From CAG-533 sp022779465 (GTDB taxonomy: Bacteria > Bacillota_I > Bacilli_A > RF39 > UBA660), in NCBI GenBank assembly GCA_022779465.1, contig JALFTB010000027.1:1-45407 (forward strand): a stretch of DNA of 45,407 bases, read 5' to 3'. Positions 1-7,034 of the stretch are shown in pieces. The notes beneath the pieces are model-generated. The model ran no database searches, was not told the origin of the DNA, and was given only the letters and a program-made list of their open reading frames with translations. A program made the position numbers and the translations under genes. The stretch's first letter is position 1, and each line of letters begins with the position of its first letter.

Positions 1-64
1 TTTCTTTATTACAACCAGTAAGCAATACTAAACTAATTGTTAATAATAATAATTTCTTTTTCAT
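1..64 (-). CDS. Lipoprotein, N-terminal fragment (runs off window start)
   Basis: Only the first 21 codons are in the window. They read as a lipoprotein signal peptide: two to three lysines, a run of leucines, then a lipobox LLTGC followed by NKE. The cysteine would be lipidated and the mature protein held on the outer face of the membrane. An AGGAG ribosome site lies 7 to 11 bases before the ATG, and a good promoter (TTGATT, 17, TATAAT) lies just upstream. The function cannot be told because the mature part is outside the window. Confidence 0.75.
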   Translation of the reverse strand, partial: MKKKLLLLTISLVLLTGCNKE

Positions 65-86
65 ATAAAACTCCTTTACAATAAAT

Positions 87-115
87 ATTATAATTATTTA
101 GATATAAAAAATCAA
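87..115 (-). promoter_or_regulatory. Promoter of the lipoprotein gene
   Basis: On the minus strand TTGATT (115-110) is followed by a 17-base spacer and TATAAT (92-87). The expected start of transcription is about 15 bases before the ATG at 64. The -35 box lies inside the 3' arm of the terminator hairpin at 110-131, so the terminator of the previous gene and this promoter share bases. Confidence 0.65.
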
Positions 116-131
116 CCGTTTTTGGTTGATT
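100..131 (-). terminator. Rho-independent terminator of the 189-635 gene
   Basis: Perfect 8-bp inverted repeat AATCAACC (110-117) and GGTTGATT (124-131) with a 6-base loop. Read on the minus strand it is followed by a T-rich stretch at 109-100. Confidence 0.8.
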
Positions 132-188
132 TAATTTCATATGGCACGATTTTAAAGGCAATTCCCAATTCTTTGTTTTTATACCTTT

Positions 189-635
189 CTATCTTTGTTT
201 TTTAATTTTATTTGTATCCTTGTTTTTATCACTATTATTTATGTTATAACTTTCAATAAATAAATTTAATTCTTCTAATGTCATTCTTTGCTTTTTTGTT
301 ACCTCATATAACACTTGTATATTATCTACACAGAATCCAGTATTTCTTTCTCCTGGCAAAAGATCGCCATTAGAACCATTTATATCTCCAAAAACCTCTT
401 GATTTATAACATCCCAAAACATGTGATTACCAACAAATGATAACGAAAGGTCTGAAAATATTCTAAATGGCTCATCCACATTGCTTATTTGCATAGAATT
501 ATCAACAAATACCACATGTCCTAAATATAATTTAGTTGTATCTAGTTCTTGAGCATTAGAAGATTCTAAAATTCTATTCATTTCTTCTTTTTTCATATTT
601 TCATCTTCCATAATTTTATGAATTACGTTATACAT
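189..635 (-). CDS. Hypothetical protein, 148 aa
   Basis: I do not recognise this protein. The start was set at 635 because a GGAAG-type ribosome site lies about 6 bases before this ATG; a longer reading from 674 would add 13 residues with no ribosome site. It is soluble and acidic in its first half, with the stretch LYLGHVVFVDNSMQISNVDE followed by hydrophobic segments, and it ends in a lysine- and asparagine-rich tail. There is no signal peptide, membrane segment or cysteine motif. It stands alone between the terminator of tRNA-Trp and its own terminator at 100-131, and no clear promoter is visible in the short gap before it. Because it lies next to the 3' end of a tRNA gene, it could be an accessory gene. 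Confidence 0.7.
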   Translation of the reverse strand: MYNVIHKIMEDENMKKEEMNRILESSNAQELDTTKLYLGHVVFVDNSMQISNVDEPFRIFSDLSLSFVGNHMFWDVINQEVFGDINGSNGDLLPGERNTGFCVDNIQVLYEVTKKQRMTLEELNLFIESYNINNSDKNKDTNKIKKQR

Positions 636-679
636 AATATCTTCCTTTCTTTTTACAAAATAAAAAATCTTCAATTTAT

Positions 680-707
680 ATAAAAACTTGATACCATTCG
701 TACCAAG
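680..707 (-). terminator. Terminator after tRNA-Trp
   Basis: On the minus strand CTTGGTAC (707-700), a 5-base loop and GTATCAAG (694-687) form an 8-bp stem with one G-T pair. It is followed by TTTTTATA. It lies about 40 bases past the 3' end of the tRNA. A second hairpin without a T-run (CGAACA/TGTTCG) lies between them. Confidence 0.75.
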
Positions 708-745
708 TCTATCTTAACGAACACATTTGTTCGACTAAATCTCAA

Positions 746-819
746 TGGCAGGGGTGGAGAGAATCGAACTCCCATCAAAAGTTTTGGAGACTCCTATGCT
801 ACCATTATACCACACCCCT
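746..819 (-). tRNA. tRNA-Trp (anticodon CCA)
   Basis: The 74-base cloverleaf can be drawn by hand. The acceptor stem is AGGGGTG with CACCCCT, then discriminator G and an encoded CCA. The anticodon arm is GGAGT, loop CTCCAAA, ACTTT, giving anticodon CCA. The T arm is GGGAG, loop TTCGATT, CTCTC. The sequence is close to the Bacillus tRNA-Trp. Only this Trp tRNA is seen, which fits an organism reading UGG as Trp and UGA as stop. It has its own promoter and terminator. Confidence 0.95.
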
Positions 820-832
820 GTGGATAACTTAA

Positions 833-861
833 ATTATAACATAGTATTAGAATGTATTCAA
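833..861 (-). promoter_or_regulatory. Promoter of tRNA-Trp
   Basis: TTGAAT (861-856), a 17-base spacer and TATAAT (838-833) on the minus strand. The -10 box ends 13 bases before the first base of the tRNA, which is normal for a stable RNA promoter. Confidence 0.85.
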
Positions 862-923
862 GAAATTTTTAATTTATAGTGTTTGTTTAATGGGTTTATA
901 CATACAATATTTTAGGTGGTTTT

Positions 924-1346
924 ATGCTTATTAATTATACGAGTAAAGAATTAGATATGATGGCTAGATTAATGAGGGCAGAAGCATTATCTGAAGGTAA
1001 TTTGGGGATGCTTATGGTTGGTAATGTTATTGTTAATAGGGCAATTGCTTCTTGTTATACTTTTAAGAATATAAGGTCTATTAGTGGGGTTGTTAATCAA
1101 TCTCCAGGAGGTTTTTCAGGGGTTAATAGTTCTTTATATAACGGAAGTGCAACTACTAAGGAAAAAGACTTAGCTAAGAGATGTTTAAAGGGTGAATATT
1201 ATTATCCAGCTACTCATGCATTATGGTTTTATGCTCCTGGTAAACTTACTTGTAAGACTAGTTGGTATGAACAACCTTATGCGGGTAGTTATAAGAATCA
1301 TTGTTTTTATAAGCCTGATAGTAATGTTTGTCAAGAGATTTACTAA
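924..1346 (+). CDS. SleB/CwlJ-like cell wall hydrolase, 140 aa
   Basis: Matches the Hydrolase_2 family of peptidoglycan lytic enzymes (SleB, CwlJ). It opens with MMARLMRAEALSEG, where the glutamate of RAEA (about residue 19) is the expected catalytic acid, then a VGNVIVNRA helix and the late ATHALWFY and KNHCFYKP stretches typical of the fold. It is only the catalytic domain: there is no signal peptide, membrane anchor or wall-binding repeat. In Bacillus such enzymes degrade spore cortex, and CwlJ also lacks a signal. No other sporulation gene lies in this window, so a spore role is not shown. The start has an AGGTGG ribosome site. The gene is single, ended by a terminator whose loop holds its stop codon. 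Confidence 0.85.
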   Translation: MLINYTSKELDMMARLMRAEALSEGNLGMLMVGNVIVNRAIASCYTFKNIRSISGVVNQSPGGFSGVNSSLYNGSATTKEKDLAKRCLKGEYYYPATHALWFYAPGKLTCKTSWYEQPYAGSYKNHCFYKPDSNVCQEIY

Positions 1347-1368
1347 ATGTTGTAAATCTTTTTTAATT
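1336..1368 (+). terminator. Terminator of the SleB-like gene
   Basis: AGATTTAC (1336-1343), 8-base loop, GTAAATCT (1352-1359), then a T-run. The TAA stop of the gene (1344-1346) is in the loop. The end of the hairpin overlaps the -35 box of the next promoter. Confidence 0.8.
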
Positions 1369-1379
1369 TGTTATATAAT
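1350..1379 (+). promoter_or_regulatory. Promoter of the PAP2 operon, predicted leaderless
   Basis: TTGTAA (1350-1355), 18-base spacer, TATAAT (1374-1379). The ATG at 1386 begins 7 bases after the -10 box, right where transcription should start, and no ribosome site lies before it. Confidence 0.65.
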
Positions 1380-1385
1380 CTAAAT

Positions 1386-1991
1386 ATGAATAAGAAAAAT
1401 ATAGTGTTTTATAGTTTAATTTTATTATTTGTATTATGGGTGAGTTTAATACTTACTGATAATGTTAGTTGGTTTGATGAACCGATATATAATTTTATTA
1501 TTGGTTTTAAAAGTCCAGGGTTAAGTAGATTTATGGCATGTATAACGGCTTTATCTAATCCAACTGTCATTGTTTTTTTATGCGTTTTATCACTTTTGTT
1601 TTTAATTGTTCATAAGAGATGGCCAATTGCTTTAGTGGGAACTTCTTTAATTAGTGTGGCTTTTAATCAGGGTTTAAAGAATATAATTAAGAGACCGAGA
1701 CCTGATCATTTACGTTTAATTGAAGAAGGAGGCTATAGTTTTCCTTCTGGGCATGCGATGGGTAGTATGGCTTTTTATGGTTTTATAATTTTAATTCTTT
1801 GTAAACTTAATATAAATAAATGTTTAAAGTGTATTTTGATTATTTTACTTTCTGTGTTAATATTATTAATTGGAATTAGTAGGGTATATTTAGGAGTACA
1901 TTATCCATCTGATATATTTGGTGGTTATTTACTAAGTTTAGCCCTTATAATTAAATGTTTTGAGATATTTGAAAAGAGGAAGTTTGTATGA
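1386..1991 (+). CDS. PAP2 family membrane phosphatase, 201 aa
   Basis: Type 2 phosphatidic acid phosphatase family. All three signature motifs are present: KNIIKRPRP, then PSGHAMGS, then SRVYLGVHYPSDIFGG, carrying the catalytic histidines and phosphate-binding arginines. About six membrane helices surround them. Members remove phosphate from lipid phosphates at the outer membrane face; in bacteria some recycle undecaprenyl pyrophosphate, others act on phosphatidylglycerol phosphate. The nearby uppP makes a lipid-carrier role likely but not certain. The ATG at 1386 was chosen; an upstream TTG at 1368 in frame lies inside the promoter. The gene overlaps the next one by 4 bases (ATGA), so the two are translated together. 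Confidence 0.88.
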   Translation: MNKKNIVFYSLILLFVLWVSLILTDNVSWFDEPIYNFIIGFKSPGLSRFMACITALSNPTVIVFLCVLSLLFLIVHKRWPIALVGTSLISVAFNQGLKNIIKRPRPDHLRLIEEGGYSFPSGHAMGSMAFYGFIILILCKLNINKCLKCILIILLSVLILLIGISRVYLGVHYPSDIFGGYLLSLALIIKCFEIFEKRKFV

Positions 1992-2737
1992 AAGCACTGA
2001 TAACTGGTGCCAGTAGTGGTATTGGTAAGGAAATGGCATTATATTTAAGTCAAATTGGATATGATTTATATTTAGTGGGAAGAAATGAGGATGCTTTAAA
2101 AGAGGTATCTTCTATGTGTAATAATGCTAAATATTATATTTATGATTTGAGTGATACAAGTAATGCTTATAAGTTATATGATGAACTTAAGGTTGTTAAG
2201 ATTGATTTACTTGTTAATAATGCTGGATTTGGTTTATTTGGTTATTTTAATAAGACTGATTTAGATCGTGAATTAGAAATGATTAATGTTAATATTGTTT
2301 CTTTACATATTTTAAGTAAGTTATTTTTAAAGGATATGGTTAAGAGAAATAGAGGTAAAATTTTAAATGTTGCTTCTTCTGCTGGTTTTTTTGCGGGTCC
2401 ATATTTAAGTACGTATTATGCGACTAAGAATTATGTTTTAAAGCTTACGATGGCAATTAGTGAAGAATTAAAAAGACAAAATAGTAAAGTGACAGTTAGT
2501 GCTTTATGTCCTGGACCTGTTGATACTGGATTTAATAAAGTAGCTGGTGGTCATTTTAATACTTCTAGTTTAACTAGTAAATATGTTGCAAGGGTAGCTA
2601 TAGATAATACTTTAAAGGGAAAATTAATTATTGTTCCATCTTTAAAGATGAAATTAGGGTTATTCTTTTCAAGATTTTTACCTTATAAATTACAATTAAA
2701 AATATTATATAGAATTCAGAAAGGAAAAACGAAGTAG
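1988..2737 (+). CDS. Short-chain dehydrogenase/reductase, 249 aa (DltE-like)
   Basis: Classical SDR fold with the cofactor loop TGASSGIGKEMA near the N-terminus, the NNAGFG motif around residue 77, the catalytic serine in NVASSAG and the YYATK tyrosine-lysine pair (about residues 143-147). The C-terminal third carries a hydrophobic, basic stretch as in DltE/YqjQ-type oxidoreductases. The substrate cannot be read from sequence. It is cotranscribed with the PAP2 phosphatase (4-base overlap) and followed by uppP, so a role in lipid or envelope metabolism is plausible. Confidence 0.85.
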   Translation: MKALITGASSGIGKEMALYLSQIGYDLYLVGRNEDALKEVSSMCNNAKYYIYDLSDTSNAYKLYDELKVVKIDLLVNNAGFGLFGYFNKTDLDRELEMINVNIVSLHILSKLFLKDMVKRNRGKILNVASSAGFFAGPYLSTYYATKNYVLKLTMAISEELKRQNSKVTVSALCPGPVDTGFNKVAGGHFNTSSLTSKYVARVAIDNTLKGKLIIVPSLKMKLGLFFSRFLPYKLQLKILYRIQKGKTK

Positions 2738-2769
2738 TTATTTCATATAATTATTTAGTGGTGAGTGTT

Positions 2770-3588
2770 ATGTTTTGGATATTATTTAAAACTATTATTA
2801 TAGGTATTATAGAAGGTATTACAGAATGGCTTCCGATTAGTAGTACTGGTCATATGATTTTGGCTAATGAATTTATTAAGTTGAATGTTACAGATGAATT
2901 TTGGGAAATGTTTGAAGTAGTAATTCAACTTGGAGCTATTATGGCAGTGGTTATATTATTTTTTAAGGATTTATTTCCTTGGGGATTTGGTAAGAGTAAA
3001 GAGGATACTAAGAATACATTTAGTTTATGGTTTAAAATTATAGTTGGATGTGTTCCTTGTGCAATTATTGGACTTTTATTTGATAATTATATTAACGATA
3101 AGTTTTACAATCCTTGGACTGTGGCTATTATGCTTATTGTTTATGGTGTAATCTTTATTATAGTAGAAAATATTAATAAGAATAAAAAACCGAGAGTTAC
3201 AGATATTAATAAATTATCTTATTTAGATGCTTTAAAAGTAGGTTTATTTCAAGTATTATCAATAATTCCTGGTACTAGTAGAAGTGGTTCAACTATTATT
3301 GGTGGTTTAGCTATTGGCTTAGAACGTAAAGTAATTGCCAATTTTACATTCTTTTTGTCAATTCCAGTTATGTTTGGAGCATCTTTATTAAAAATTCTTA
3401 AATTTGGCTTTGTTTTTACAAGTACAGAAGTTATAATATTAGTTACTGGTATGGTGACTGCGTTTATCGTATCAATAATATCTATTAAGTTCTTACTTAA
3501 ATATATTAAGAATAATGACTTTAAAGTATTTGGTTATTATCGTATTGTATTAGGTTTAATAGTTATTTTATATTTTTTATTTAAATAA
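2770..3588 (+). CDS. uppP: Undecaprenyl-diphosphatase UppP (BacA), 272 aa
   Basis: Polytopic membrane enzyme that converts undecaprenyl pyrophosphate to the monophosphate so the carrier can be used again for peptidoglycan and capsule; the family also gives bacitracin tolerance. The two signature motifs are clear: GITEWLPISSTGHM near residue 20 with the two catalytic glutamates upstream and the SSTGH loop, and PGTSRSGSTI near residue 170. Length is normal. I chose ATG 2770 since GGTGAG sits 4 bases before it; two GTG codons from 2758 would add four residues. Its place before an 11-gene polysaccharide cluster fits a supply role. Confidence 0.95.
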   Translation: MFWILFKTIIIGIIEGITEWLPISSTGHMILANEFIKLNVTDEFWEMFEVVIQLGAIMAVVILFFKDLFPWGFGKSKEDTKNTFSLWFKIIVGCVPCAIIGLLFDNYINDKFYNPWTVAIMLIVYGVIFIIVENINKNKKPRVTDINKLSYLDALKVGLFQVLSIIPGTSRSGSTIIGGLAIGLERKVIANFTFFLSIPVMFGASLLKILKFGFVFTSTEVIILVTGMVTAFIVSIISIKFLLKYIKNNDFKVFGYYRIVLGLIVILYFLFK

Positions 3589-3602
3589 GAGGGTAGTATA
3601 AC

Positions 3603-4361
3603 ATGAAACGAAATTTAATCTTGACGGGAATATTAGGACTATTATTTATGGGTGGAGTATTCATTTATGATTTTAGTGATGCGATGGATGAAAAACTAAC
3701 CGGTCATAAGTGGTATATAGTAGAAAATAATAAAACTTATGTAATGAGTTTTAAAGATAATAATTTTGCTTATACTGATATAAATGGTAAAGTTATAGAT
3801 GAATATAAAGATTGTGAAATGTATCATTATAATAGTAATACAAATGTTGTTAAGTTATCATGTAATATAGATAAAAATAAATTATATATTGCAACATATG
3901 ATGATGATAAGTTAGTTTTAACTATAAATGGTCGTGAGAAAAGTTATTTTTCAACTGAAGATTTAGCAGTAATAGATAATTTTAAAGAGAGTAATCATTT
4001 AAGTGAAGCAGAATATGCTAATTTAATGAATATTAAGTTTGATGAAAAATTATATGTTAGTGCTAGTAAAGTTAAAAATTTAATTAAGTCTACAGATAAT
4101 TCATATTTAGTATTTATTGATTCTAATATTAATACTAATAATGCATTTAGTTATTTTAAATTAAAAGAATTATTAGATAGTTCTAAAAAGACTTATCATT
4201 TAATTGAATTATCAGCTTTAGATGAAGAAGAAATTACATCTTTAAGTAAGAAATTTAAGATATCTGAATTTAAAGATGGTAATGCTTATGTTTATTTAGT
4301 TGGTAATAAAAAAGTAAAATTAGATAAAGTTATTTCTAATAAAAATGAAAGTATCTCTTAG
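3603..4361 (+). CDS. Membrane-anchored protein of unknown function, 252 aa
   Basis: I do not recognise the family. Residues 4-24 form one hydrophobic anchor, the rest is outside and rich in lysine, aspartate and asparagine. Residues about 35-125 look like a small beta-rich domain (many short strands with tyrosines, as in lipocalin-like secreted domains). Residues about 165-245 (NSYLVFIDSNINTNN, then a helix, HLIELSALDEEE, and NAYVYLVGNKKVKL) have the strand-helix-strand rhythm of a thioredoxin-like fold, but no CxxC active site, so no redox role is claimed. It is last in the PAP2-SDR-uppP group, preceded by GAGGG, and ends in a terminator. Confidence 0.7.
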   Translation: MKRNLILTGILGLLFMGGVFIYDFSDAMDEKLTGHKWYIVENNKTYVMSFKDNNFAYTDINGKVIDEYKDCEMYHYNSNTNVVKLSCNIDKNKLYIATYDDDKLVLTINGREKSYFSTEDLAVIDNFKESNHLSEAEYANLMNIKFDEKLYVSASKVKNLIKSTDNSYLVFIDSNINTNNAFSYFKLKELLDSSKKTYHLIELSALDEEEITSLSKKFKISEFKDGNAYVYLVGNKKVKLDKVISNKNESIS

Positions 4362-4377
4362 GATACTTTTTCTTTTT
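4348..4377 (+). terminator. Terminator of the lipid-carrier group
   Basis: AAAGTATC (4348-4355), loop TCTTAG, GATACTTT (4362-4369), then TTCTTTTT. The TAG stop (4359-4361) is in the loop. Confidence 0.85.
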
Positions 4378-4389
4378 GGTTTATTTTGT

Positions 4390-4395
4390 TATAAT
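4390..4395 (+). promoter_or_regulatory. Possible -10 box for the polysaccharide cluster
   Basis: TATAAT 23 bases before the ATG at 4419. No convincing -35 box is found at the right distance; the upstream bases are the T-tail of the terminator. A promoter is expected here because a terminator lies just before, but the exact elements are uncertain. Confidence 0.4.
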
Positions 4396-4418
4396 TATTG
4401 TTATAAGGAGACTATATT

Positions 4419-5582
4419 ATGAAGAATGTTTTGTTTGTAGTGGATGAAAGATGTATGGGTGGAGTATCTGTATTACTTATGGATATGTTTAAAATGATGG
4501 ATACATCTAAAATGGATATTGATTTATTAGTACTACATGATAGAGGAGATATGTTTAATGAACTTCCTAATAATGTTCATTTGATGTTTGGTGATAGTTA
4601 TTTTAGTGCGATTGATTTAACTTTAAAGGAAGTTATTAAGAGTAAGAATATTAAAACTTTATATCATAAGTTAAAGGTTATATTTGATTTAAAGACGGGT
4701 TTAATTAAGAAAAGAATAGTTAAAGAAAGAAAGAAGTTACTTAAGAAACATTATGATTATGAGATAGCTTTTAAAGATGGTTTTACGGCTATATTTACAG
4801 CTTATGGTGATAGTGATGTTAAATATCATTGGATTCAATATAATTATGGAATAGCTAATCCTAATAGTAAGTATGATAAGTTATTTAATGATGCTTTAAG
4901 AAGATTTGATAAGATTATTTCGGTTTCTGATGGTATTATGAGAGATTTTAATAATATTTATCATTTAGAAGATAAGGTAGAGGTAATTGATAATTTAATT
5001 GATACTAAAAGGATTAAAGGGAAAGCTAAAGAAAAATGTGATTTAGAACTTGATAAGAATAAATTAAATATTATATGTGTTGGAAGAATAGCAAATGGAC
5101 ATAAGGGTTATGATCGTCTTGTTGATGTAGTTAAAAGATTAGATGATGAAGGTTTATTTGATGAGGCTATTTTAAGAATATTTGGTAGTGGACCTGATTA
5201 TGATGTTTTATTTAAACAAATTCAAGATTATGGTTTAGATAAAAAAGTTTTACTTATGGGAAGAGTTAATAATCCTTATAAATATTTTAAAAATCAAGAT
5301 TTATTTATATTACCTTCTAGATATGAGGCTTTTGGTTTAGTTATTGTTGAGGCATTAAGTTTGGGCGTACCGGTTTTAGTAACAAAGAATGATGCGACAG
5401 GAAAGATTGTTAATAATGATAATAATGGTTTAATTGTTGATAATAGTGATGAAGGCTTATATGATGGTTTAAAATATTTAATTAATAATAGAGATGTTTT
5501 AGATAGATATAAGACTAATTTAAGAGATTATGATTATGATAATGATTCTATTGTTAAGAAGTTAAATGGTTTATTTAAATAG
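4419..5582 (+). CDS. Glycosyltransferase family 4 (GT-B), 387 aa
   Basis: Retaining GT-B glycosyltransferase of the group 1 type. The N-terminal domain starts with NVLFVVDERCMGGV, giving the glycine-rich acceptor loop. The C-terminal donor domain begins near LNIICVGRIANGHKGYDRL, continues with FGSGPDYD, and carries the nucleotide-sugar motif LPSRYEAFGLVIVEALSLG (the E-x7-E pair) at about 300-318. It should add a sugar to the growing lipid-linked repeat unit on the cytoplasmic face. First gene of the cluster, with an AAGGAG ribosome site. A second GT4 gene (12280) plus its following GT2 gene mirrors this pair at the far end of the cluster. Confidence 0.9.
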   Translation: MKNVLFVVDERCMGGVSVLLMDMFKMMDTSKMDIDLLVLHDRGDMFNELPNNVHLMFGDSYFSAIDLTLKEVIKSKNIKTLYHKLKVIFDLKTGLIKKRIVKERKKLLKKHYDYEIAFKDGFTAIFTAYGDSDVKYHWIQYNYGIANPNSKYDKLFNDALRRFDKIISVSDGIMRDFNNIYHLEDKVEVIDNLIDTKRIKGKAKEKCDLELDKNKLNIICVGRIANGHKGYDRLVDVVKRLDDEGLFDEAILRIFGSGPDYDVLFKQIQDYGLDKKVLLMGRVNNPYKYFKNQDLFILPSRYEAFGLVIVEALSLGVPVLVTKNDATGKIVNNDNNGLIVDNSDEGLYDGLKYLINNRDVLDRYKTNLRDYDYDNDSIVKKLNGLFK

Positions 5583-5590
5583 GAGGCTTT

Positions 5591-6544
5591 ATGAAAAAGG
5601 TAAGTATAATTGTTCCTTGTTATAATGTTGAAGGTTATATTAATAATTGTTTATTTAGTTTATGTAATCAAAGTTTAAAGGATATTGAGATTATAGCAGT
5701 TGATGATGGTTCAAAGGATAAGACTGGTAGTATTTTAGATGATTATGCAAAAAAGTATGATAATTTGGTTGTTATTCATAAGAAAAATGGGGGAGTAAGT
5801 GCTGCTAGAAATGATGCTTTAAAGGTTGCTTCTGGAGAGTATATTGGCTTTTTAGATAGTGATGATTGGGTAAATGTTAAGATGTTTGAAAAAATGTATA
5901 ATGCAGCAAAGGAAAATGACTATGATTTAGTTGCATGTGATACGATTGCAGTTTATCCTAAGAAAGAAATGGTAATTCATAGTAATATTTCAAATAATCA
6001 AAGTGTTAATAAATTAATGATTGATGCTTATGCAGTTATTTGGAATAAAATTTATAAAAGAGAGTTACTTGAAGGATTAACTTTTAATATTAAGATGAGT
6101 TTTTGTGAAGATGTTTTATTTTTATATGAAGTTTATAGTAGAGTTAAAAAAGTTGGAGCTATAAATGAACCATTACATTTTTATTTACAAAGAGAAGGAT
6201 CTTTAACTTATACTTATAATGATAAGTTATATCATTTAATTGATAGTATGGATAGTATTGTAGACTATTATAAAAAGAATAAGGTTCTTGATAAATATCA
6301 TGATGAGATAGAGTATACTTATGTAAGATATTTATATGCGACTTTTATTAAAAGATTAGCTAAAACTAAAAATAAGAAAGAATTTAATAGAGGTTATGAT
6401 TGTGTGATTAAGAAAGTTAATGAGAATTTTCCTAATTATAAGAATAATAAGTATTTAAGTGGTAAAAAGGGTTTTTATTTAAAACATTTTAATAAGATGT
6501 TTGCTAAAATGATATTTTTATTAGAAAAGAATAGGATGAATTAA
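5591..6544 (+). CDS. Glycosyltransferase family 2, 317 aa
   Basis: Inverting GT-A enzyme. The first 110 residues hold the nucleotide-sugar fold: VSIIVPCYNVEGYI, then AVDDGSKDKTG, NGGVSAARNDAL and the metal-binding FLDSDDWV (DxD). The C-terminal part, ending in NFPNYKNNKYLS, is of the kind found in capsule and teichoic acid transferases. The donor and acceptor sugars are unknown. It starts 8 bases after the GT4 gene with AGGAGG in between. It is clearly related to the GT2 at 13341, including the tail motif PNYxNNKY. Confidence 0.9.
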   Translation: MKKVSIIVPCYNVEGYINNCLFSLCNQSLKDIEIIAVDDGSKDKTGSILDDYAKKYDNLVVIHKKNGGVSAARNDALKVASGEYIGFLDSDDWVNVKMFEKMYNAAKENDYDLVACDTIAVYPKKEMVIHSNISNNQSVNKLMIDAYAVIWNKIYKRELLEGLTFNIKMSFCEDVLFLYEVYSRVKKVGAINEPLHFYLQREGSLTYTYNDKLYHLIDSMDSIVDYYKKNKVLDKYHDEIEYTYVRYLYATFIKRLAKTKNKKEFNRGYDCVIKKVNENFPNYKNNKYLSGKKGFYLKHFNKMFAKMIFLLEKNRMN

Positions 6545-6545
6545 A

Positions 6546-7025
6546 ATGAAGAAGGTATTGTTTATTGCAAGTACTGGTGGGCATTTAAATGAATTGTTGC
6601 AGTTAAGTCCTTGTTTTAATAATTATGATTATTTATTAGTTACAGAGAAAACTAAAAGTAATATGGGACTATTAAAGAAATATCCTAATAGGGTTAAATT
6701 TATTATTCCAGGAACTTATACTACTTTAAAAGCTAAAATAGTTTATCCATTTAAATTGTTAGCTAATTGTTTTAAATCTTTATGGTATTTTATTAAATTT
6801 AGACCTGATGTAGTGGTTTCAACTGGTTCCCATAATGCCGGACCAATGTGCTTAATTGCTCATTTATTTGGAAAGAAAGTTATTTTTATAGAGACTTTTG
6901 CTAATAGTAATAGTCCAACAAGATGTGGAAAGCTTGTGTATAAATTTGCAGATATATTTATCGTTCAGTGGGAAAATATGTTAAAATTTTATCCGAAGGC
7001 CATTTATGGTGGCTGGATATTTTAA
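6546..7025 (+). CDS. PssD/Alg14-like glycosyltransferase membrane subunit, 159 aa
   Basis: Alg14-type partner subunit. It starts KVLFIASTGGHLNELLQL with the GGH loop, and has a hydrophobic stretch near residues 75-85 and the VVVSTGSHNAGP and VIFIETFANSNSPT motifs. Members sit at the membrane and recruit an Alg13-like catalytic half (PssE) to make a two-part GT-B enzyme that transfers a sugar to a lipid-linked acceptor. The likely PssE partner is at 8431, but an LCP gene lies between the two, which is unusual because such pairs are normally adjacent or fused. The length is normal for a stand-alone Alg14-type subunit. Confidence 0.85.
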   Translation: MKKVLFIASTGGHLNELLQLSPCFNNYDYLLVTEKTKSNMGLLKKYPNRVKFIIPGTYTTLKAKIVYPFKLLANCFKSLWYFIKFRPDVVVSTGSHNAGPMCLIAHLFGKKVIFIETFANSNSPTRCGKLVYKFADIFIVQWENMLKFYPKAIYGGWIF

Positions 7026-7034
7026 GGAGGAAAT

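Noticed and set aside
636..674. Longer start for the 189-635 gene at 674
   Set aside because: The extra 13 residues have no ribosome site, while GGAAG precedes the ATG at 635.
1192..1383. 63-residue frame overlapping the SleB-like gene
   Set aside because: Shadow frame inside a recognised gene with no ribosome site; it also runs through the terminator.
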